NCBI GenBank assembly: GCA_036338615.1 | Contig: JAYZBT010000324.1 | Coordinates: 1-12,904 of the forward strand | DNA length: 12,904 bases | Reading direction: 5' to 3' | DNA from: UBA1138 sp036338615 | GTDB lineage: Bacteria > Gemmatimonadota > Gemmatimonadetes > Longimicrobiales > Gaopeijiaceae | Shown here: positions 7,667 through 12,904 of the stretch, one piece after another | Layout of the letters: each line of letters starts with the position of its first letter | Numbering within the stretch: the first letter of the stretch is position 1 | Made by a program: the position numbers and the translations under genes | The notes under the pieces: model-generated | The model's database searches: none | What the model saw: the letters and a program-made list of their open reading frames with translations, nothing else | What the model was told of the DNA's origin: nothing

Positions 7667-7689
7667 GAGTTCCCGCCGTGCCGGAGCAT
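7663..7689 (-). promoter_or_regulatory. Possible eight-codon upstream reading frame (MLRHGGNS)
   Basis: On the minus strand an ATG at 7689 opens a frame of eight codons, MLRHGGNS, whose TGA overlaps the ATG of the acyl-CoA dehydrogenase by four bases (ATGA). The ATG lies within the 14-base tandem repeat, so a second out-of-frame ATG occurs 14 bases further upstream. A GGAAG sits only two bases before the ATG, which is too close for an ideal ribosome binding site. If translated, it would couple a leader peptide to the dehydrogenase. It could equally be chance; there is no run of a single amino acid of the sort seen in classical attenuators. Confidence 0.25.
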
Positions 7690-7714
7690 TTCTTCCGGAG
7701 CATTTCTTCCGGAG
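7681..7714. repeat. 14-base tandem repeat, two full copies plus six bases
   Basis: The unit CCGGAGCATTTCTT occurs at 7681-7694 and 7695-7708 without mismatch, followed by CCGGAG at 7709-7714. The unit junctions create the palindrome TCCGGA twice, at 7694-7699 and 7708-7713, 14 bases apart. It lies 15 to 48 bases upstream of the minus-strand dehydrogenase start, so it is either within that gene's untranslated leader or an operator next to its promoter. It could be a simple replication-slippage duplication. Confidence 0.9.
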
Positions 7715-7826
7715 GCTGGTTGCCTCGAATCCGACACCATGCTATCCCAATCCCGGCTTCAGTTCCACATCGGTTCGATATATTCGCGCCTCCACGAGCA
7801 CCGTTCTCACCTCATCCAGACTCCAT

Positions 7827-7831
7827 AGGAG
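7827..7831 (+). promoter_or_regulatory. Ribosome binding site fixing the start of the hydratase/dehydrogenase gene
   Basis: AGGAG lies 8 bases before the ATG at 7840. The frame is open further upstream to an ATG at 7678, but that would place 54 non-homologous residues, encoded partly by the tandem repeat, in front of the enoyl-CoA hydratase domain. The ribosome binding site and the domain boundary both favour 7840. Confidence 0.85.
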
Positions 7832-7839
7832 CCTCTCGC

Positions 7840-9957
7840 ATGTCCGACCCGGTCCGTTTCGACCGCAGGGGTGCCGTCGCCGTCATTACGCTCGACAACC
7901 CGCCGGTCAACGCCCTCTCCCTCTCCCTGCGCACCGGCCTGGACCGAGCGCTGGCGGCGGGGATGGAAGACGCGGAGATCGAGGCGTTCGTTCTCCACAG
8001 CGCCGGGCGCATGTTCAGCGCCGGCGCCGACATCAGGGAGTTCGATTCGGGGGCGGCGGGCGAGTCGCCCACCCTCGGGGAGTTGATTGCCACGATCGAG
8101 GCTTCGGCTAAGCCGGTCGTCGCCGCGATCCACGGTACCGCGCTCGGGGGTGGCTGTGAGGTCGCGCTCGGTTGCCACGCGCGCGTGTCGGTGCCCGGCA
8201 CACGCTTGGGGTTGCCCGAGGTGACGCTGGGCATCGTGCCCGGTGCGGGGGGAACGCAGCGCTTGCCCCGTCTCATCGGTGTGCCGGCGGCGCTTGACAT
8301 GATCGTCTCGGGCAAGCCCATCAACGCAGACAAGGGGCATGCGCTGGGGCTGATCGACGAAATGGCGATGGACGAGACTACTCTGGTCGAGGTCGCGGTG
8401 AGCCTGGCCGAGCGGCTGGGTTCCGAGGCCGGTCCTCCACTCAAGGTGAGGGACAAGGACGACCTGCTCGCGGAGGCTCGGGAACGCCCCGAGATGTTCG
8501 ATGAATCCCGCGCCAAGATCGCACGGCGGGCCCGTGGCTTCGAGGCACCATACGCCTGCATAGCGTGCGTCGAGGCCGCGGTGAATGGGACCTTCGACGA
8601 GGGACTGGCGTTCGAGCGCGAGACGTTCGTGAAGTGTCGGTCTTCCCTGCAGTCCCAGTCCCAGCGGCATGTGTTCTTCGCGGAGCGGGAAGCCCGGAAA
8701 GTCCGGGGCGTAGAACGGGATACAGTGGCCATGTCGATCGGCCGCACGGCTGTACTGGGCTGCGGCACCAGGGGTGGCGGCATCGCCATGTGCTTCGCGA
8801 ACGCGGGTATCCCGGTTCGTGTGACGGAGACGGAGCAGGGTGCACTCGACCGCGGCATGGACAAGATCCGGGGCAACTACGCCTCGACCGTCTCGAAAGG
8901 AAGGCTCTCCGAAGCCGATGCCGAAGCGCGCCTCGCGCTCATCCAGCCGACGCTCGACTTCGACAGCGTCGCGGACGCGGATATCGTGATCGAAGCAGTC
9001 TTCGAGGACATGGCGCTCAAGAAGGACATCTTCACACGCCTGGACGCAATCTGCCGCCCCGAAGCGATCATGGCGACGAACACGTCTTCGCTGGATGTGG
9101 ACGAGATCGCATCGGTGACGTGGCGACCCGAACAGGTCGTCGGTCTGCACTTCTTCAGTCCGGCCAACGTCATGCGCCTGCTCGAGATCGTCCGTGGAGA
9201 GCGCACGTCACCAGAGGTTCTGGCCTCGGTCCTCGGACTCTCGAGGCAAATTGGGAAGGTAGGCATCGTCGTCGGGGTCTGCGACTCGTTCGCGGCGAAC
9301 CGGATGCTGTACCCCTACGCTCAACAAGCCAACTTCCTCATCGAGGAAGGTGCGTTTCCGGAACAGATCGATCGTGTGATCTACGAGTTCGGCTTCCCCA
9401 GGGGTCCGTTCGGCCTGAGTGATCTCGGGGGCTTCGACGTCGGCTGGCGTGTGCGGCAGCACCGGGAGCCGACGCGTCCGAAACACCTGCGTTATTCGCC
9501 GATCGCCGACCGCCTTTATAAAATGGGGCGATACGGCCAGAAGACCAGCAAGGGTTGGTTCCGATATGAAGCGGGAAGCCGGACGCCGATCCCCGACCCC
9601 GAGGTCACGGACCTCATCGTGCGCACTTCCGAGGAGTTGGGTATCGAGCGCCGCGAGGTCTCGGACGAGGAGATTTTGCAGCGCTGCCTGTACCCGCTCA
9701 TCAACGAGGGCGCGAAAATCCTCGAAGAGGGAATCTCCGAGCGGGCGAGCGACCTGGACCTGGTCTGGCTCTACGGTTACGGCTTCCCGCGGTATCGCGG
9801 CGGACCGATGTTCTACGCCGATTCGCTCGGCCTCGACCATGTATTCACGATGATGCAGCGATTCCACGAGGTCCATAAAGACTGGTTGGAGCCGGCTCCC
9901 CTCCTGGAGCGGCTTGCAAGCGAGGGCGGGACCTTCGGCGGCTGGAGCCGGTCTTGA
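7840..9957 (+). CDS. Bifunctional enoyl-CoA hydratase / 3-hydroxyacyl-CoA dehydrogenase
   Basis: A 705-residue two-domain enzyme catalysing the second and third steps of beta-oxidation: water addition to the 2-enoyl-CoA and NAD-dependent oxidation of the 3-hydroxyacyl-CoA. The N-terminal crotonase domain (about 1-190) has the oxyanion-hole segment FSAGADIREF and both catalytic glutamates, Glu107 in GGGCEVALG and Glu127 in GLPEVTLGIVPGAGGTQRLPRL. The NAD-binding domain begins near residue 302 with GCGTRGGGIAMCFANAG (307-323); the usual Met of GxGTMG is Arg311. The catalytic pair is His437 in GLHFFSPANVMRLLEIVRG and Glu449. Two C-terminal helical domains follow, with NRMLYPY and FGLSDLGGFDVGW. 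The size and order match the peroxisomal EHHADH and FadB/FadJ families. It is the first gene of the plus-strand unit and its TGA overlaps the TTG of the ligase gene by four bases. It could act on straight-chain or aromatic side-chain acyl-CoAs. Confidence 0.95.
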   Translation: MSDPVRFDRRGAVAVITLDNPPVNALSLSLRTGLDRALAAGMEDAEIEAFVLHSAGRMFSAGADIREFDSGAAGESPTLGELIATIEASAKPVVAAIHGTALGGGCEVALGCHARVSVPGTRLGLPEVTLGIVPGAGGTQRLPRLIGVPAALDMIVSGKPINADKGHALGLIDEMAMDETTLVEVAVSLAERLGSEAGPPLKVRDKDDLLAEARERPEMFDESRAKIARRARGFEAPYACIACVEAAVNGTFDEGLAFERETFVKCRSSLQSQSQRHVFFAEREARKVRGVERDTVAMSIGRTAVLGCGTRGGGIAMCFANAGIPVRVTETEQGALDRGMDKIRGNYASTVSKGRLSEADAEARLALIQPTLDFDSVADADIVIEAVFEDMALKKDIFTRLDAICRPEAIMATNTSSLDVDEIASVTWRPEQVVGLHFFSPANVMRLLEIVRGERTSPEVLASVLGLSRQIGKVGIVVGVCDSFAANRMLYPYAQQANFLIEEGAFPEQIDRVIYEFGFPRGPFGLSDLGGFDVGWRVRQHREPTRPKHLRYSPIADRLYKMGRYGQKTSKGWFRYEAGSRTPIPDPEVTDLIVRTSEELGIERREVSDEEILQRCLYPLINEGAKILEEGISERASDLDLVWLYGYGFPRYRGGPMFYADSLGLDHVFTMMQRFHEVHKDWLEPAPLLERLASEGGTFGGWSRS
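9944..9947 (+). promoter_or_regulatory. Ribosome binding site supporting the TTG start of the ligase
   Basis: GGAG lies 6 bases before the TTG at 9954, inside the end of the preceding gene. It supports the rare TTG start, which also gives the family-typical N-terminus IYRSPYPDVVIPE; the first in-frame ATG would remove these residues. Confidence 0.6.
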
Positions 9958-11579
9958 TTTACCGGAGCCCCTATCCGGACGTAGTCATCCCCGAGATGTC
10001 GGTGGTTGACTACGTGTTGCGGCGCGCCCCCGAGTTCGGTGAAAAAGCCGCGCTGATCGACGGGGTCACGGGCGCTTCCATGTCCTACAACGAGCTCGCG
10101 AGCGGCGTCCGGAAAGCGGCGGGTGCTCTGGCCGCTCGTGGGTTGAAGAAAGGCGAAGTGGTCGCGATCTACAGCCCGAACACCATCACCTACCCGATCG
10201 CCTTCCATGGCACGGCGTACGCGGGCGGGGTCGCCACCACGGTCAACCCGCTCTATACCCCCGGCGAACTCGCGAAGCAGCTCAGAGACGCGAAGGCACG
10301 CTTCCTCATCACGGCCGGCCCTTTCCTCGACAAGGCCCGAGAGGCCGCCGCCGAGGCGGGTGGCATCGAGGAGATTTTCACCTTCGATGGTGCTCCAGGT
10401 ACGACCCCCTTCTCCGAGCTGCTGGAGGGCGAGGAGCTCGAGAAGGGTGTCGACATCGATCCGGCGACCGACCTCGTCGCGCTTCCTTATTCCAGCGGAA
10501 CGACCGGTGTGTCGAAGGGCGTCATGCTCACGCACCGAAATCTGGTCGCCAACATGGCGCAGATCGACGGCACGCACAGTCTCTGCCGGGCGTTGAAAGA
10601 AGACGACACCCTGATCGCGGTCCTGCCCTTTTTCCATATCTATGGGCTCCTGGTGATCATGACCGCGGCGCTCGCCCGCGGCTCCTCGATCGTGGTTCTG
10701 CCGCGCTTCGATCTCGCTCAATTCCTGGGGGCGATCCAAGAGTACGGCGTTACCTTCGCCCATCTGGTGCCGCCCATCGTCATCGCGCTCGCCAAGCATC
10801 CCATGGTCAGCGACTACGATCTCTCGAGCCTCAAGGGGATCAACTCGGGAGCGGCGCCGCTCGGCGAGGAGTTGGGGCGCGCCGTGGAAGAGCGTTTGGG
10901 CTGTGTGGTCTCTCAGGGGTACGGGCTGACCGAGACCAGCCCGGTCACCCACGCTGCGCCCAATCAGAAACGGGGCGATGCTTCGCACGCCACCATTGGT
11001 CCGTGCCTGCCCAATACGGAGGTGAGAATCGTCTCGGTCGAGAGCGGGGAGGACCTCGGCCCGGGCGAGAGGGGAGAGGTCTTCATTCGCGGCCCGCAGG
11101 TTATGGCCGGCTATTTGGGTCAGCCGGAAGCCACCGCGGCGACCATCGACAAAGACGGCTGGCTGCACACCGGCGACATCGGATACGTCGACGAGAATAC
11201 GTACTGCCACATCGTCGATCGCGTGAAGGAGCTCATCAAGTACAAGGGCTTCCAGGTCCCGCCCGCGGAGTTGGAGGCGCTTCTTCTGACCCATCCGCAG
11301 ATCCGGGACGTCGCCGTGGTGCGCAGCCCGGACGAAGAGGCCGGAGAGGTGCCCAAGGCGTTCGTCGTGGGAGACGAATCCCTGACCGCCGAAGACGTCA
11401 TGAGCTTCGTCGCCGAGCGTGTGTCTCCGCAAAAAAAGGTCCGACGCGTCGAGTTCGTGGATCAGATCCCGAAGGCCGCATCGGGCAAGATTCTGCGCCG
11501 TGTGCTCATCGATCGAGAAATAGCCAAGGCCGCGGCGGCGACCGAGGCCCCATCAGCAGAGAACAAGGCATCCTCATGA
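9954..11579 (+). CDS. Acyl-CoA synthetase, 4-coumarate-CoA ligase-like (AMP-forming)
   Basis: A 541-residue member of the ANL superfamily that activates a carboxylic acid with ATP to the acyl-adenylate and then the CoA thioester, the entry step for the other enzymes here. The P-loop PYSSGTTGVSKGVMLTHRN begins near 178 (SSGTTG at 180-185), QGYGLTETSP is at about 321-330, the ribose-binding Asp408 lies in GWLHTGDIGY, the hinge is in DRVKELIKYKGFQVPPAELE, and the C-terminal catalytic Lys512 is in PKAASGKILRRVL. The N-terminal SPYPDVVIPE and this hinge wording resemble 4-coumarate and medium-chain or aryl-acid ligases more than FadD, but the substrate pocket was not modelled. It starts at TTG 9954 with a TTGA overlap to the upstream stop, and ends in an ATGA overlap with the thiolase start. 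An alanine- and glutamate-rich tail of about 20 residues follows the catalytic lysine region. Confidence 0.94.
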   Translation: MIYRSPYPDVVIPEMSVVDYVLRRAPEFGEKAALIDGVTGASMSYNELASGVRKAAGALAARGLKKGEVVAIYSPNTITYPIAFHGTAYAGGVATTVNPLYTPGELAKQLRDAKARFLITAGPFLDKAREAAAEAGGIEEIFTFDGAPGTTPFSELLEGEELEKGVDIDPATDLVALPYSSGTTGVSKGVMLTHRNLVANMAQIDGTHSLCRALKEDDTLIAVLPFFHIYGLLVIMTAALARGSSIVVLPRFDLAQFLGAIQEYGVTFAHLVPPIVIALAKHPMVSDYDLSSLKGINSGAAPLGEELGRAVEERLGCVVSQGYGLTETSPVTHAAPNQKRGDASHATIGPCLPNTEVRIVSVESGEDLGPGERGEVFIRGPQVMAGYLGQPEATAATIDKDGWLHTGDIGYVDENTYCHIVDRVKELIKYKGFQVPPAELEALLLTHPQIRDVAVVRSPDEEAGEVPKAFVVGDESLTAEDVMSFVAERVSPQKKVRRVEFVDQIPKAASGKILRRVLIDREIAKAAAATEAPSAENKASS

Positions 11580-12757
11580 GAGAAGCCGTGATCGTGTCCA
11601 CCGCGCGTACCCCCATCGGAAGGGCGTTTCGCGGTGCCTTCAACAATACGCACGGCGCGACCATGGCCGGGCACGCCATCGAGCACGCCGTGAGTCGGGC
11701 GGGCATCGACCCCGGGGAAGTCGAGGACGTGATCATGGGGTGCGGACTTCCCGAGGGTGCGACCGGCAGGAATATCGCCCGCCTCTCTGCGGTGCGGGCC
11801 GGCCTGCCGGTGAGTACTGCCGCTACCACGGTGAACCGCTTCTGCAGCTCGGGCCTGCAGGCGATCGCCATCGCCGCGAACCGAGTCGTGCTCGATGGCG
11901 TCCCGGTCGCGGTCGCCGGCGGGGTCGAATCGGTCAGCCTCGTACAAGGCAACCTCAACCAACATCGATGGGACGAGGCTTGGCTTATGGAGCACAAGCC
12001 GGACCTGTTCATGAGCATGCTGCACACCGCCGAAGTGGTCGCCGAACGGTACGCGGTCAGCAGGGAAGCCCAGGACGAATACGCGCTGGTGAGTCAGCAG
12101 CGCACGGCCGAGGCACAGGCCGCCGGACGTCTCGATCAGGAGATCGTTCCGATCAGCTCCGTAAAGCTGGTGAAGGACAAGGAGAGCGGAGAGATCAGCG
12201 AAGAGCAGGTCACGCTCTCCAAGGACGAGGGCAACCGGCCGAGCACGACCGCGGAGGGTCTGGCCGGGCTGAAGCCGGTTGTGGCGGAGGACAAGACGAT
12301 CACCGCGGGAAACGCCTCCCAGCTCTCGGATGGGGCCTCCGCCTGCGTCGTCATGGAATCCACACTGGCGGAGCAGCGTGGCCTGGAGCCGCTCGGCATC
12401 TTTCGCGGGCTCGCGGTGGTGGGGCTCGAGCCGGACGAAATGGGCATCGGGCCGGTGCTCGCCGTGCCTCGGTTGCTCGAAAGGTCGGGGCTTCAGATGG
12501 ACGACATCGACCTCTGGGAGCTGAACGAGGCCTTCGCCGTCCAGGTCGTGTACTGCCGGGACCAGCTCGGCATCCCCATGGAGCGCCTCAATGTGAGCGG
12601 GGGCTCGATCGCCATCGGTCACCCATTCGGCATGACGGGGGCGCGCCTCGCGGGTCACGCGCTCATCGAAGGACGCCGCCGCGGCGCTCGCCACGTGGTG
12701 GTCACGATGTGCGTCGGCGGTGGCATGGGAGCAGCAGGACTCTTCGAAATCGCATGA
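11576..12757 (+). CDS. Thiolase (acetyl-CoA acyltransferase)
   Basis: A 393-residue degradative-type thiolase that would cleave the 3-ketoacyl-CoA with CoA to release acetyl-CoA, completing the spiral. All expected residues are present: the nucleophile Cys90 in VNRFCSSGLQAI, the NEAFA motif (DLWELNEAFAVQ), His349 in AIGHPFGMTGAR, and the acid/base Cys379 in MCVGGGMGAAG. The length is normal. The GHPFGMTGAR and CVGGGMG wording differs from the GHPIGASGAR and GGGQG of many biosynthetic acetoacetyl-CoA thiolases, favouring a 3-ketoacyl-CoA thiolase role. The ATG at 11576 overlaps the ligase TGA by four bases. The stop is followed after 16 bases by an SDR gene with a strong ribosome binding site. 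A much longer open frame reaching back to 11003 is only the third frame of the ligase gene and is not part of this protein. Confidence 0.96.
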   Translation: MREAVIVSTARTPIGRAFRGAFNNTHGATMAGHAIEHAVSRAGIDPGEVEDVIMGCGLPEGATGRNIARLSAVRAGLPVSTAATTVNRFCSSGLQAIAIAANRVVLDGVPVAVAGGVESVSLVQGNLNQHRWDEAWLMEHKPDLFMSMLHTAEVVAERYAVSREAQDEYALVSQQRTAEAQAAGRLDQEIVPISSVKLVKDKESGEISEEQVTLSKDEGNRPSTTAEGLAGLKPVVAEDKTITAGNASQLSDGASACVVMESTLAEQRGLEPLGIFRGLAVVGLEPDEMGIGPVLAVPRLLERSGLQMDDIDLWELNEAFAVQVVYCRDQLGIPMERLNVSGGSIAIGHPFGMTGARLAGHALIEGRRRGARHVVVTMCVGGGMGAAGLFEIA

Positions 12758-12762
12758 CGATC

Positions 12763-12770
12763 AGGAGGAA
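12763..12770 (+). promoter_or_regulatory. Strong ribosome binding site of the SDR gene
   Basis: AGGAGGAA at 12763-12770 contains a perfect Shine-Dalgarno core (AGGAGG) five bases before the ATG at 12774. It is the best ribosome binding site in the window and suggests that the SDR is translated independently and well, unlike the overlapping genes before it. Confidence 0.85.
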
Positions 12771-12773
12771 CGT

Positions 12774-12904
12774 ATGAGCCTCGAAGGACGTGGCGTTGTC
12801 GTTACCGGCGGCGGAAGGGGCATTGGGAGGGCCGTGGCGCGTCGCTTGGCCGAGAACGGGGCCGCCGTGGTCGTCACAGCGCGTTCCACCGACCAGATCG
12901 AAAG
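12774..12904 (+). CDS. Short-chain dehydrogenase/reductase, N-terminal part (cut by window edge)
   Basis: The first 43 codons of a Rossmann-fold SDR. It opens with MSLEGRGVVVTGGGRGIGRAV: a first beta strand, the TGGGRGIG cofactor motif (TGxxxGxG type, residues 11-18) and a helix. A second strand, AAVVVTARS, has an Arg at the position that often favours NADP(H), though this is only a hint. The Ser-Tyr-Lys active site lies beyond the window. It belongs to the same plus-strand unit, 16 bases after the thiolase. Possible roles include a FabG-like 3-ketoacyl-CoA reductase, a 3-hydroxyacyl-CoA dehydrogenase, or an alcohol/ketone step specific to the pathway substrate, comparable to LvaD in levulinate use. 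Confidence 0.9.
   Translation, partial: MSLEGRGVVVTGGGRGIGRAVARRLAENGAAVVVTARSTDQIE

Larger units (their letters stand above)
7667..7839. promoter_or_regulatory. Divergent control region between the two operons
   Basis: These 173 bases separate the start codons of the two divergent units and must hold both promoters unless transcription comes from further away. The plus-direction candidate is TATATT at 7779-7784, a good -10 match 61 bases before the hydratase/dehydrogenase start, but no convincing -35 sits at normal spacing. No clear minus-direction promoter was recognised. A 14-base tandem repeat occupies 7681-7714. The region is visibly richer in A and T around 7770-7785 than its surroundings. 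No regulator gene is in the window, so any operator is inferred. Confidence 0.6.

Noticed and set aside
7739..7767. Possible minus-direction promoter (TAGCAT with TGGAAC 17 bases upstream)
   Set aside because: Only 4 of 6 and 3 of 6 matches to the consensus, which is expected by chance; not strong enough to list as a site.
7678..7839. 54-residue N-terminal extension of the hydratase/dehydrogenase
   Set aside because: It translates the intergenic repeat and promoter region. The AGGAG at 7827-7831 and the crotonase domain boundary place the start at 7840.
7807..9150. 447-residue minus-strand open frame opposite the hydratase/dehydrogenase
   Set aside because: Antisense shadow with no recognisable domain, opposite conserved catalytic motifs. 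A 354-residue frame at 7812-8876 is the same kind of artefact.
9813..11432. 539-residue minus-strand open frame opposite the ligase
   Set aside because: It is antisense to a clear ligase gene, its composition is rich in Arg, Asp, His and Gly as expected of a shadow frame in high-GC DNA, and it shows no family motif.
11462..12694. 410-residue minus-strand open frame opposite the thiolase
   Set aside because: Antisense shadow of a gene whose catalytic residues are all intact; no domain signature or ribosome binding site was recognised.
11003..12757. 584-residue plus-strand open frame extending the thiolase upstream
   Set aside because: The extra ~190 residues are the ligase gene read in another frame, arginine- and glycine-rich and low in complexity. 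The thiolase starts at 11576 with a recognisable N-terminus and an ATGA overlap.

Overview
This is high-GC DNA with tightly packed genes, frequent stop/start overlaps, GTG and TTG starts and AGGAG-type ribosome binding sites. It fits an uncultured high-GC bacterium. The lipoprotein-type solute-binding protein and the general gene style would suit Gemmatimonadota or a similar soil or marine phylum, but no phylogenetic marker is present, so this is a weak guess. There are no rRNA or tRNA genes, CRISPR arrays, insertion sequences or phage genes.

The window holds two divergent transcription units that read away from a 173-base control region (7667-7839). The left unit is on the minus strand and has eight genes, each overlapping the next or lying within 22 bases of it. 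In order of transcription they are: a VLCAD-like acyl-CoA dehydrogenase (5861-7666); a complete branched-chain-amino-acid-type (HAAT) ABC importer, namely LivM (4776-5864), LivH (3900-4772), LivG (3126-3896), LivF (2381-3133) and a lipoprotein solute-binding protein (1112-2368); a histidine-phosphatase-fold protein (334-1089); and the first third of a second acyl-CoA dehydrogenase resembling ACAD10/11 (1-341, cut by the window edge).

The right unit is on the plus strand. It contains a bifunctional enoyl-CoA hydratase/3-hydroxyacyl-CoA dehydrogenase (7840-9957), a 4-coumarate-CoA-ligase-like acyl-CoA synthetase (9954-11579), a thiolase (11576-12757) and the start of a short-chain dehydrogenase (12774-12904, cut by the window edge).

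Together the genes encode uptake of a carboxylic acid or similar compound, CoA activation, alpha/beta dehydrogenation, hydration, oxidation and thiolysis. That is a complete beta-oxidation spiral wired to its own importer. The substrate cannot be read from sequence. Two precedents are worth weighing: HAAT importers for aromatic acids that sit beside 4CL-type ligases, and the 4-hydroxyacid (levulinate-type) route, which uses an ACAD10/11-like dehydrogenase, a kinase, an acyl-CoA ligase and an SDR. The most unusual local features are the histidine phosphatase, whose second catalytic histidine appears to be replaced by serine, a 14-base tandem repeat just upstream of the first minus-strand gene, and an eight-codon upstream reading frame that starts inside that repeat and ends on that gene's start codon.
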